64,000 nucleotides of DNA, taken from Prochilodus magdalenae (Eukaryota > Chordata > Actinopteri > Characiformes > Prochilodontidae). The notes under the pieces were generated by a model. It did no database searches, had not been told where the DNA came from, and saw only the letters and a program-made list of their open reading frames with translations. Location: assembly GCA_024036415.1 (NCBI GenBank), contig JAMWET010000949.1:717501-781500 (forward strand). The letters run 5' to 3'. Positions 42,914-55,100 of the stretch are shown one piece after another; position 1 is the stretch's first letter, and the number at the start of each line of letters is the position of its first letter. The translations under genes and the position numbers were made by a program.

Positions 42914-43730
42914 TGCTAAACTTCCAAGCCAAATAGTGGGTCACAATGGGGGTCTTCAGGTCACTGGGTTTAGCTGAGCACCTGCAAAGCAGCAACAGTG
43001 TAACTGCTATAAAAGCGAGGCTGTAGGTCTTACCTAGTTCAGTCTGAACACACTACTAAAGGAAGACGAAGTTCGGTAGAACCTTCACGCTGGAGAAGCG
43101 AACATACACACCAGCGCTCAGCACGAATCCACTGATCGTCACGTCCGTAATACAGGTTAAAAACTCACCTCAGAGCCTAACCAGAGAATGCAAACAAGCT
43201 AGAAAACAGTCGGTACATGGCTGTAGTTTCCTTGCACGGGCAGATGCGGGGAAATCCACTTCACCTCACAACATGTCTACGTTTCTCGCCGAGCGTGCAC
43301 TTCCTGATGTGACTGTGCCTAAGGTGTGTGTGTATGCGGCTGTTCTTGTAATGCTTATTTGTGAGGACCTCAGTGAAGTATTAGGGTCTATGCCGCTGAA
43401 GGGCCCTTGCCTTTTTAAAGACACTTTCAACCTCAGAAATGAATTTAACTTTAGCTAATTATCGAGTAGTTTAGGTTCAGGATTAACTCGCCAGTGAGCT
43501 CATTAGTTTTCTATTTGTTCTTTCTGACTATGACCGAAAAGTCACACCGTCCCACCCCAAAAGAGCAAGCAGCCGAATGCAGGTCGTCCGTAACTAGATC
43601 TCTCAGCAGAGCGCCATTGTCTCGAGATCTTTTGTATCCCACCCGTATTCCGGCTAGCCCCGCCTGCTGCGCCACGATTGGCTACTACAGGGACTTCTCG
43701 ACTGATTAGCGACCTTAAAGGAGCAGTCAA
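42914..43730 (-). promoter_or_regulatory. malt1: malt1 upstream / promoter region
   Basis: The interval upstream of the malt1 ATG contains a GC-richer, CpG-containing stretch (43100-43320 and 43530-43700) and probably the 5' UTR and promoter. A kB-like sequence ggggaaatcc lies at 43248-43257, one base off the usual consensus. Feedback by NF-kB on malt1 would be interesting, but a single weak site is poor evidence. The short plus ORF at 43273-43458 has no recognisable homology. Confidence 0.35.
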
Positions 43731-43977
43731 AGATTCTGGAGTCTGCAGCCCACCCTCACTGTAAAGCTTAGCAGAGAATGGATTTGTCCCAGGGTTTGTC
43801 CCGCTCCTTCCCGCAGTGTGGACGTATCCTGCTCCTGTCTGCAGTCCCGGAGGAGAGGGCAAACGAGATCCAATATGTGACATAGGCTCGGTTCACTCTG
43901 CTGTATGTCAGACTCGCCTTTAGTCAGCATAACTGTGGTGAATTCTCCCCTGCTGAGGCCGACTGACCCTTTAAAGC

Positions 43978-44121
43978 AGGGGGTGCACAACTTCCCCCTG
44001 CGCAAACACACCCGGCAAGGCTGGCATTTAACAGATGAGAGTAATCAAGTGTGCTTGACCAGGTAAATAACAAACCGCACCGGACACCAGCCCTCCAGGA
44101 CCGGAGTTGTACACCCCTGCT
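43978..44121. mobile_element. short MITE-like element with inverted 'gggtg(c/t)acaac' ends
   Basis: The element begins agggggtgcacaactt and ends gttgtacacccctgct, so about 14 terminal bases are inverted copies. The interior is non-coding and includes ccagccctccaggaccggag, a phrase found in very common fish repeats. Confidence 0.65.
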
Positions 44122-44939
44122 TTAAAGGCTCGGCTATTTCTGTGTTGTTCACGTGATTGGTTCGGATGAATGAATAATTTAGGTGTTCCTTGATGTTATT
44201 TATGCATGGTAATTGTCGCATGGTTATCGTTTTATATAAACTTAATTCTCTGGACTGGTACCTGCCAGCTCTTGCGAATGGCAGTGACATTCAGTCCCAT
44301 GTTGAAAGGTATTGTGGTGGGGCTCGTGAGTCATGCAAGACCACTTCTTCAATGCATCTTTATTCCTCTACGGCGAACTACGTCGGCTTTTCTTTTTGGC
44401 CATTATACTCTTTGCAAACACTGTGTGGACAAATACAGCTTTAAAAGGAACATCAGCACAGCAAGTGATGTAATTTTTGTTAGTTGGGTTGTGGGCTGGC
44501 AAACTGCCTCTATCATTACCGCCGTGATGCCAATCAGTTACTCTCACAGACATTAGCAAACAGGGCGAAGCAGTACTGACCTGTTGATCCTGTGAAACAG
44601 CGGAGATAAGCAAATGTAACCCAGACCCAGAAACAGAGCTCCCTCCTCATTCCCACTGACTTTTCTCAGTGGAGCTTAAGTCAGTGTCTTTTTTACCAGC
44701 TTCTTGTTTGACTTTTTCTGTTCCACCTTAAATGGTGCAGCAGTTACATACTGACATCTCAGTCTTCCTGTCCAGTTTCTTGTTCCTTCCAGCTCCACCT
44801 TAAGTAGTGCTGAGCTTTCCGGAATGTAACCACTGTGAACTCGGTAGGTTTCTCTAGAACAGAGCATTTCACACCAAGCCTCCGCATGGCTTTGATTTCT
44901 AAATCAGTCATTCCTCAAGGGTGGCAAACCGCGCGCAGT
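44122..44939. other. malt1 / prlr divergent spacer
   Basis: Between the MITE-like element and the promoter-like cluster at 44940. Several overlapping short ORFs occur on both strands, but none shows recognisable conserved sequence or splice support. Nothing else was recognised. Confidence 0.4.
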
Positions 44940-44976
44940 GGGCGGGGCTTGTCAGAATACGGGCGGGGTATAATAA
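44940..44976 (+). promoter_or_regulatory. prlr: GC boxes and TATA-like element, putative prlr promoter
   Basis: Two GC-box sequences (gggcggggc at about 44940 and gggcgggg at about 44961) are followed at once by tataataa. The orientation and spacing suit a plus-strand promoter starting near 45000. The prolactin receptor is the nearest plus-strand gene. Confidence 0.5.
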
Positions 44977-44997
44977 CACCTTGGCCTCGTCTTTGCT

Positions 44998-45193
44998 TGA
45001 GCGTTTTCTCCACTTCCTCCTTGTACAGAGCAGGCGGTGCTCCTCACTTCTCCAGCAGGTTAGTGCTGTGCACGGAGCGAGCATGCAGAGCGGAAACAGC
45101 GCCCACCCTTACTGAGGGGCTACAGGTGCACACTCAGGCTGCTGGGATTTACTGCAGGACACACTGGACACAGACAGACCCGGGGTGAAGAAG
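44998..45193 (+). other. prlr: putative prlr 5' untranslated exon
   Basis: A GC-richer segment directly after the TATA-like element, ending in a strong splice donor (gaagaag|gtaagg). Vertebrate PRLR genes usually have non-coding first exons, and the first coding exon here (49119) is 3.9 kb away. No transcript evidence is available, so this is inference. Confidence 0.4.
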
Positions 45194-45342
45194 GTAAGGC
45201 GGGCTGGAGTGAATGGGAGATAATGTGATAGAGTGCTTAAATGACCGCTGTGGATTCATTCTGGTTATCCTGAGCTGCTGATTCTGCTCCTGCCAGATCC
45301 CACATGAAACACATAGTGGGTTTAGATCCTCTTCACTATGAC

Positions 45343-45460
45343 ATGTATTGTCACTGTCCAAAGGAAAACAAGTGTTTCCAAAATGGCAACTTTACAGGAG
45401 AGGGCAAAAACCTCATTTAACCTTAATGTGAGTCAATGGATCCAGGCTTATTTACAAACA
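45343..45460. mobile_element. MITE family M, partial copy
   Basis: Starts tgtattgtcactgtccaaag and continues with aaaatggcaactttacagga and ggcaaaaacctcatttaa. This matches one terminus and the adjoining interior of the intact copy at 22290-22541, in reverse orientation. Confidence 0.65.
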
Positions 45461-45465
45461 ACCTT

Positions 45466-45622
<157 letters not shown>

Positions 45623-46342
45623 ATAAGCTGTCATAAATGCATGTACATTAATTGTTGCACATTTTGAGGTACACAGTCATAGTGAAAAAGCTTGAATTAT
45701 ATAATCTGCTTTGATTGTTTGTATGGAATTGTGATATTCCAAGATGAACACAGACAACACACTTCAATACACCATTTTCCTGCTACTGTAATGCACGTTT
45801 TGTTTATTTGCTGAGTACCCTACATATTTTAATGCAAATGTTTTGCCATGTACTTCTTTTCACTTAGAAAATCAACCAAATCTGTTATTTGACCTGGGTG
45901 GCACAAACCATTGCATATGACTGTGCATGTATGTAAAGACTAGGTCATTTGGGCATCTGTTGTGTGACCTGTCCCTACAGTAACCAAGACAATATCAGCC
46001 ACTGGGGGAACTTTAGTCCCTTGTGGGAGATCTGAGAACTGAAATACGCTCAGCTGTTTTGATAGCACCACGTACAGAAACAAATAGCCTTGAACTCTTT
46101 ACTCCTGTTATTAATATCTTTAATGACTCTTTGGAGGCAGTTCTGCTGTCTTCTCTCTGACTGGAGGCGCAGCGGCAGAGTAGCGGCTCTGGCTGCCTGA
46201 CTTTCTTTATCAGCCAAGCGCCTGTAAATAATTAGTGCTAAGCAAGGATAAATAATTCAGGTCTTATAAAAGATGAATGCTCATTCACACATTCGATTAA
46301 TTGAGAGGGGTGACCGAGTGTGTGTGTGACCGTATGTGTGAC

Positions 46343-46343
<1 letters not shown>

Positions 46344-46373
<30 letters not shown>

Positions 46374-46374
46374 T

Positions 46375-46422
<48 letters not shown>
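46344..46422. repeat. compound (TG)n(AG)n microsatellite
   Basis: A TG run is followed by a GTTAGC interruption and an AG run. Confidence 0.95.
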
Positions 46423-46427
<5 letters not shown>

Positions 46428-48141
46428 TGGGTTAGCATAATTTTGTTGTGTAAATGATGCTTGACGTCAGTGGTTAGTCGGCAACTGGGCTTTTGACTCA
46501 CAACTCAAGAGTTTGCATGAAGACACAAGTCACATGAGATATATAAACGCAGCAGCAATGCTTGCAGCAGTTTGCTCCTGTTAAAGGAATCATTTATTGG
46601 AAAAATAATGTTCACAATTTTCCCCTTAAGACAATTGCTGCCACTTGGCCGATACATATCTTATATAAGTATCCTAAGCTTGCTTCATTAGTTTTACATT
46701 GGACTAGTTTTACATAGAAGCTAATATACTGGGTGTCAGTGTCACCCAGATGGATTTCCAGCTGCATCAGCTCTACAGTAGTGTCGAACCGCGGTTTGGG
46801 CACTGAGCATGTTGGATTAGCAGAAAAGCATGTTAGTGTTTTTGTTTTTCAGGAAGCCATTACTCTAACACTGTGACTGTCATGCGATCACTGGATTTTA
46901 TGATCTTTAGAGCTTAGAATAGAAAGCAACTGTGACTAAACATTTCTGAGCAAAGCTCTAAATTAAAGCTGGACTTTAGCCTACTTCCTCCTGAAGATAA
47001 ACACCTCCTATTGACAATGTGGAAGAGATCTAGTTTTTTACAGGCTTGCGCAGAGAGCTCAACTCCTCTGTTTGGAGAAACACTGTGTCTTCTTGTTTGT
47101 TGTCTTAGCTGATTAACTACTCAGCGTGCTCTCGGTTTTATCTGTTCTCTTTTCCTCCACTCCAGTGTTTTCTACACTGTCCAGTTAAGAGTTGGCTGAG
47201 CAGTAGAAGTTGCATCTGTTCATCTGAAGAGAATAAGAGATACATGCTTGTTTCTCTCCAGCTGTTGTTACTTATCAGTCCTAACAGGTGAAAACGAGTG
47301 AAAAACATGTTCTGCATCCTTGCTGTCTCTGGACGCTTCCAGTGTTTCTTAAACACAAGCCCATCCTCTGCAGGGCAGCTGGATTATTCAGTAACTTTCC
47401 ATTAAGCGCTATACCTCTGGGCTCTCCACGCCCAGTTATCTCGTCTGAGTGACTTCCAATATACAACAACCTTGTACATTTCCACAAGCTCTAAAACAAC
47501 ACGCTCAACTGTCTGACTGATCCCTAATGAAACCTAATGAAACCACTACATTCAGTAAACAAAGCACAAATATATTAAGAACTATAGATGTAAAGTGGAA
47601 AAAGCTTGAGACTTTATAAAGAGATTTTGATAAAAGAACAACAGTGCTCTGTCTTTGATACTGTAGCTGCCTGTTACCATACAAAGTACACCTTAGAGAA
47701 TCATTTTACATGGATTATATATGACTTCACTTCACTATATGCATGTTTGGATCATTCAACCATATGGGAATTAGACCTCAGACTGGGCTTTAGACTAAAA
47801 TGATTTAAATGACTTTAAATGTGACCCAGTACCTTAAATGTGACCCAATGCCCAATTAAGCTTATCTTATTAAAGTAAATGATTAAACTTTCCATTTTGA
47901 CAGTAACAAAACAATCACAGAAGAGCAGAATAAAAAAAACACTATCCTGTACATAACTAGTAAACCTAGCTTTGAGCTTCTCACATCATTTTAAAAAAAT
48001 TAATTATCATATTTATTATTATAAACATTTTTTAGAACACAAAAAACAAACAAACTTAATTTGTAAGTCTTACCAGTTGAAAAGGATTAGGGTTTAGGAC
48101 AGTCACCTCACAATAGAAAGTCTCCTATAAATAAGAATTTT

Positions 48142-48144
<3 letters not shown>

Positions 48145-48199
<55 letters not shown>

Positions 48200-48260
48200 G
48201 CGCACACACACACGTACGCACACACACGCACGCGCACACACACGCACACACACACACATA
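48145..48260. repeat. (CA)n microsatellite with CACG interruptions
   Basis: About 115 bases of alternating CA with scattered cgcg units, a purine-pyrimidine alternation able to adopt Z-DNA. Confidence 0.95.
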
Positions 48261-48309
48261 TATATACCGCAGGTCCAAAGTAGATGTTAATGATTGCCCT
48301 AAAGGGAGT

Positions 48310-48570
48310 GACTTCATTTGGGCGTGCCAAAGACCATAGTGTGAAAATGAATCTGCAGGTGTATGGAAGCATAAGGGTCGACCAGGAGTGGCAAAAATCC
48401 CAGTATACGGGGAACTCTCCTCTGAATTGTGACAGGGAAGACATTTATCAAATCTGGCCCAACTGAGCAATTCCTTGATGCAAGAGTGCTAGAACATTAA
48501 TGTCACCAACACCCAGAAACTAGTCTCGTCTATGCTAAATCTTATCACAGCTGGTATTCGTGTTCATGGA
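48310..48570. repeat. dispersed repeat family C, copy 2
   Basis: Shares caggtgtatggaagc, gagtggcaaaaatcccag, ggaactctcctctgaatt and aaatctggcccaactg in the same order with 34190-34500, with substitutions and small indels. Confidence 0.7.
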
Positions 48571-49118
48571 GGTACTCACTGTTAGGTGAGGTGTTTCAGC
48601 CTTCCCTTTCACAGTGAGATAAACAACTCTACACTGTGAGTCTGTAAGAATGTGCAGTTGATAAGAAGTTGTTTGGAATTAGAGGTGTGAGGGATGAAAA
48701 ATGGATACTTGTGAATAAATAAAAGGTTGTCTCTGCATTTTTCACAGTGCTGTGTGTTAGCCAACTAACATCATCACAACAGAGCTATTACAGATGCCCA
48801 TAACGTCTCCTTCCTCAACATACCTCTCTTCCAGGCTATATTCATTAACACCAGATGTAAACTGTAGCCACATTATTCAGCAAGATTGTTAGCTGGAACG
48901 TGCACAAGCAGATTTGTTCATTACTATCAATCAAGTGCATGTTTGTGGCTTATTTCCAGACACATTAGAGTGCGGTGGTGTTTACACATGCTAAGTGCTT
49001 GTTTTCCACTACCAGACTGATGTTTGGTGTCAAAACAGTCCTACCGCTGGGGATGCGCTCCATGCAGACACCTCCTTAACTCAGCGAGTGGATGCGTCCC
49101 ATCCGGGGCTGAGGCAAC

Positions 49119-52100
49119 ATGTGGAGGGACGCTACACTGGCCCTGGCTGTGATGATTCTGCTGCCCTGGATTCTTCCTTGTGAAAGTGAGTGCAGTTTTT
49201 TAACTTACTTGAAAGTTAAAGCAGGCCCAGGTTAGAGGACTGATCTCAAATCTTAAAAGTGATTTTAAATCAGAATTCAAGAAGCATAAATACATTTTCT
49301 ATTATGAACAGTAAATTATTTTGTATGATTAATAAAACCTCGCTTGATGTAAGATGTAAACATACATGGGGTGTAAGTTCCAAAACTGTTTGTTTCATAC
49401 GACCCATATATGAAAACCTTGTTTTGAATTCACTGTTATTGTGATGTCACAAACAGCGCAATACAGGACAGCCAATCAGAACAGAGATAATTTACATATT
49501 GTTGCTGTCCAATGAAAAACTCGTATCTTAATTTTTGTTGATTTTATGCATCATTTGTACACAGCAGCTGTCATTTACACTGTGTGAAAATAGGCCTAAA
49601 CCTAAACAAGTAATGGCTCAAAATTGCTTGGAAAGAGGTCTGGTTCCACGGACTTGAAGCCAGATTATGTGTCAGGATGGCCGAGCGGCCTAAGGCGCCA
49701 GAAGCAAGGTTCAATACCTTCCTACAATATGAGATTTCTGGTCTCCACATGGAGGCGTGGGTTCAAATCCCACTTCTGACAAGACGTTTATGTGGCTTGT
49801 GTGGCACAACGGATAACAACACCACTACTCACCAGGAAGCTATTGTCCCATGTGGGAGACTGGGGTTCGATTCCCGTTCTGGGTGACTATGCTGTGCTAC
49901 ACCAATAAGAGTCCTTGGGCAAGACTCCTAACACTACATTGGCCTACCTGTAATATGATTAACCTTGTAAGTCGCTCTGGATAAGAGCGTCAGCTAAATG
50001 CCGTAGATTACATTAAGTTACATTACATTTTGCCCTCTCGAGTAAAGTTGCCATTTTAAAGATTTTATCAATATCATATATCTTATTGATGGAGTAACAA
50101 AAACAGCCTGTTTTAAGAGAATGATGTGAAATTTTCATGTGAAAATTTATTCAGACTATTTTAATGTATGTATGTATTTTGGATTTCATAGAAAATAATG
50201 TAACACATGAAAATGCAGCATATTGATTCTTTAATGTTGTTATATTACTTTTCTATTACATCTTTTGCAGCACAGCCCTCCTGGGTTAAAACGTTTTCAC
50301 TCGATTCATCTATAAGTGATGATAATAACACTGCATATGACTTTATTTTACTTCTTATATCCAGTTCTACTGTACATAGCAACTTTACAGGAAGGGCAAA
50401 AACCTAATTTAAGTTTAATGTAAGTCAATATTTACAAGCAGTTCTGGGCCATTCCTGTTGGTCCTTCAAATGATGCATAAAAGGGAAAATTTTCAAGGAA
50501 AAGTCAGGGGTTTCAATGCGACTGAACTACAATAGATGATTAATATAATAATAATAAAAATAATAATAACAAATAATAAAAATATAAAAAACCGCATAGA
50601 CCAGAAAAATTAATATACTGTTGCATTAAGGAGTCACTTAATGCAACAGTATATCACAGAACACATGTGACTTTTCACAACACAAATAAAAAGCAAAAAT
50701 TTTTTAGGGTCTCTTCCTGGTCTGGGAGCAGCACAGAATTGCTAGCAGTGGACTGCACCACTGTGCTAGTGCTAGTCATAACTTGGTCAGTCCTGGGATA
50801 CCTCTCTATTCGCTAATTGCCGCCTGCCAGTCAGTTGCTAATCACTAGTGATAGCCCTACATAAATGATCCTATAGCATTCATGACCTTATAGCCTTCAG
50901 TGCTGTATATTGGGCTTTATAGGTCAGTCTGCACCAGGGAGGCCCAAACTCATAAGTTGTCGCTCTCCTGAGAAGGAAACCTTCACATGCTGGTGGGAGC
51001 CAGGGTTCACTGGAGGTTTGCCCACTACCCACCGGCTGTTCTACAGAAAAGAGAGGTGAGTGGGTTTGGCTTTAACTTTCACCCAGATGTTTAGGGCCAA
51101 GTCTGCTCCTTAATGATTTACCATTGCCCACCGCAACTCAGGTGGTCTAATAAGTTTGCATACTGTCTATGGTTCCGCGTTTCACCTCAACCATAAATAG
51201 TGGCTGGTGTTTCTGATGGGCATCGCCATATTTAAAGTTTAAACACTGATGGTGAATGTTCTTGCCGCTTGCTGTGGTAAACCGTGGAAACCAGGTGGAC
51301 ACACTTGAGAAAAACATGGCAAATGCTATAGTAATCTGCATTTATGATAAGTGTGCATCATCTCCTGAAGGCGTCTCGATGTTACACCAAGATGGACAAC
51401 ATTTGAGTAATATGAAACAGTTTGATTTTCAGCATGTCTTTGTTCATGAATAGATTGTTTTAACTGTACAAAGGCTCATGTCCCTAAAAGGAAAGGCTGT
51501 TTAATCTGGTTATTTGATTTTTTGGCTTTTGCAGATCTGAGAAGGTGTTTGAATGTCCAGACTACCACAGTGCAGGGAACAACTCATGTTTCTTCAACAA
51601 AGCCCACACATCTATATGGGTGATTTATAATATTACTGTTATAGCCTCTAATGCCTACGGGGACACCTTTTCAGAATCAGTGGAGGTGGATGTCATGGAT
51701 ATTGGTGAGTTTGTGTATTAGCCCAGCTACATCTAATTTTTAAATCTAGTGTAATTCAGTATGCTAAATTAAGATTGTCAAACAATATAGCATGCAGAAT
51801 AAAATCCTGCTTTAAGACTGAATAACATTCCCAGAGCAGCACTAATCATGTCTACGCAAACTAAATGTCTGGGTACTCTTTAAAATGAAAGTTCCTCAGT
51901 GGTTCTTGTCTTAGACATAGAAAAAACAACAACAACTGGCATAGAGACTTTGGTATGTAAAGGTTCTGTAACCATTCAAAAGGTTTTAATGACTTTTTTG
52001 CACGTTATTTACAAAAATGGTTCTTTAGCCTTATTCTTCAGGCCCCCTAGTGTCCATTCTGCTGGTGGAAGGGAAATTATATATGAACAGACCTACAATT

Positions 52101-55100
52101 TTCTTGATGTATAAAAGTAAATGTATTTAAACACAACTAAAGACTTTTATTGTGACCTACACAAAGATGATAATATAAAATATAAAAAAAACTAGTACCT
52201 CCAGAACGGCTTTACTGGAGAGAAAAAACCTGGTTTAATGTTAATATAAGTTAATGTTCAAATGATGCATGAAAGTAAAAATTGACAAATTGAGACACGT
52301 TTGTCATTGGACAATGGCTATATACACATATATGAATGAAGATTATATATCGTTGCTGTCCAAAGAAAAACACGTATCTCCAAAATGCCAGCTTTACAGA
52401 AGAAGGCAAAAACCTAATTCTAATGTAAGTCACCGGAACCAGACCAGTGACTTTGGGCCATTTCTGTTGGTCCATTCATCATGAAGTTTTCACACAATGT
52501 AAATGTCAGCTCATGTGATCAAATGATGCATAAAAGTAAAAATCAACAAAAATGGAGATACATGTTTGTCTTTGGACAGTGTGATATAAAACTATTATAT
52601 ATAAAAAAAAGTTCAGTTCAGCTGAGGGACATGAAAAATAAGAAACAGCATTTTATAGCTTCTGTGAAAAAGGATTAAAGAACCATTTCTAGGGAACAAA
52701 AAGTGGGTGGTCTATAGCTTTAAATAGTTTTTTTTTTAAATAATATAGCTAATATGACTTTTTATTATGAGCATCTAATTGCCTGTAAAACTCCATAACT
52801 ATCCATTTAAAAATATTCAGATTACATCTTGCACATTTACTTAGAAACAACATGATTGGGATCTACAATACCATTGCATTCAGTTCTGGCTTCTGGGAAG
52901 TACAGTGCTCATGGCTGCACAGCTGGTTGCATTATCCCTGTATTGAATGTCATGTACCAGCTGCTGCACGTGGTCGACTGATGCCTAAGCACGAATCATC
53001 CTTTTAAGAACAATCAGGTGCTGAAATAGCCACTGAAATATTCAAAGCAGGTACCAGATACACTTTAGACCACATTCTCACATGCAGTCCACTGTGAATT
53101 TACCCAAGTACATTTCCATGGTGTTTTGTTTGAAACCCCATTTAATTAATGTGGTTGTTTCCAAATTCGTTCCTAAATTGACATTTACTGTCCCAGTTAA
53201 GTTGTATTTGCTACTAATGCTGTGACTGCACAACTGCATCTGCATTCAAATGTGCAGAGGTGTGCTCCTTGTGGAAGGTCTATTAGTCTCTAGTACTCAA
53301 GCCACTGGGCTTCTTTTACTTCTGCTTGAAATAAACTGATGACTATTTTGTACTATGGAATAATGCTACTTTATTCACTGCTGCTAACCAGATATGACTA
53401 TTATTAGCTGTTGATGATGTTAAGATCTCATTTTGTTCTACCCAGTCCAGCCTCACTCTCCAGAGAACGTGACTTTGACTGTGGTGGGAGCGGAGGACAA
53501 CCCGTATTTTCTGGTGCAGTGGGAGGCCCCGCATGATGCGGACACTCGTTCAGGCTGGGTAACTCTCAAATACGAAGTACGAGTGAAACTGGAGAACAGC
53601 AGGCAGGAGCTGGCCAGCGAGTGGGAGGTATGCACCACACTGTCTTCATTCCACTCTAACGGCTTTTCATATTTCATTAAAATATTTTTTGTTTGTTTAC
53701 ATTGGCAAATAGACGAACCAGAGCTGAAGCTTCATGGTTGAGGTTGATGTTGTTGTGTTGTGTTCGTACGTAGGTGTATAGTGCTGGTAAACAAAAGGAG
53801 CTGAGTATCTACAGCCCACAACCGGGAGGAAAGTATACTGTACAAGTGCACTGTAGGCTAGACGAAGGCATGTGGAGCGAATGGAGTCCTGCCACTTTTA
53901 TTGAAGTCCCAAATAGTAAGAGTTTCTCCAGGTCACCTTTGACACTCTCTCGTTGTAGTAAATCCATTTGAAAGGTTTTGTTTTACGTAACATCTACCTG
54001 ACTGACTTTTACTAAGCACACCTTCATCAGCTTGTGCACAGGCCCACCATCTGACCTAAGGTTGCCAGCATGGAGTTTCTCATAATGTAAAAGCAAACAG
54101 TGTCTGCTACCTGCTATCAGACATGAGGCTGTTAAAACTGATTGTATCTCATAGAATGGATTAGTGTTACTACTCACAAACTCTCGAGCAATACATGGAC
54201 CATTTTACCAAATTCAGGTCAGAGATTCACACTTGTGACTAACTCGGCATTTACGCTAAAATATATTATGCTTATGTTTATGCTGTTTTCTTTTTATTCC
54301 ACCAAATGACTGAGCATTCTGTTTTCTAAAACAAAACAATCATTACAAAAAGTTTTATCGAAAGCTTACTAAAGGTTTCTCTATTAACTATATTTGATCA
54401 TTTTTGGCATAACACAAAAACGCTAACTAGAACATGAATTTGTAAACACATAATAAAAATCATAAGAATTTTATAAAACACAAAAACTTCATTGCAGAAA
54501 ATCTATGACAGCTCTTAATGTTAAATATTTTCCAAACAGTGGCATCTACCTGTTCACCATGTGGCCATGTTTCAGTAGTGATATGAAAATGTGAGATACA
54601 TTATTTTTTTTAATTTAAAATTAAACTCGTGATAATTGTATTTAATTTGTTTAAAAAAAATGTTTATAGAATTTATTATTTATATTTAATATTTATATAT
54701 ATTATTTTATTACATTATTTTATTATTGTCAATTAATGTCTTGAGTTTAAATATATAGTAATATAATCATGGTAAATATTTTATATCTGAATGCCTAATT
54801 ATTCAACATTTGAACTTAAAACAGGTCAAAACGTTTTAGCTGAAAGGTTATCACCTACATGTTATTTTTCATGGTACTTACGATTATTTACATCTTTCTA
54901 ATGATGCATACTGTCACTTTATGTATCACCTTTTTCATATTTTCATATTACTTTTTTTTCCTTGCAGACTACCTACAACAGAGGTCAGCTGTGATCTTCA
55001 CCTCCACTGTCAGTGCCTTCATTTTCCTCGTCACTGTTGGAATATTAGCAGTCAAACGGAATCAGTAAGCTGGATGCACTTCTTGTACAGCTATCTGATA

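Larger units (their letters stand above)
49496..50060. mobile_element. MITE family M copy split by tRNA-Leu + SINE insertion
   Basis: The left part (49496-49670) reads atattgttgctgtccaatga, then cagctgtcatttacactgtg and ctggttccacggacttgaag. The right part (50031-50060) resumes with ttgccctctcgagtaaagtt and gccatttta. The two halves are collinear with the intact 22290-22541 copy. The interruption is the tRNA-Leu plus SINE unit. Confidence 0.75.

Noticed and set aside
43248..43257. kB-like site as evidence of malt1 autoregulation
   Set aside because: A single one-mismatch site in an unmapped promoter is expected by chance; it is mentioned only as context.
43273..43458. 61-aa plus-strand ORF upstream of malt1
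   Set aside because: It has no recognisable homology or splice context and lies in a presumed promoter region.
48103..48470. Minus-strand Cys-Val rich ORFs of 113 and 120 aa
   Set aside because: They are translations of the CA repeat plus the family C repeat.
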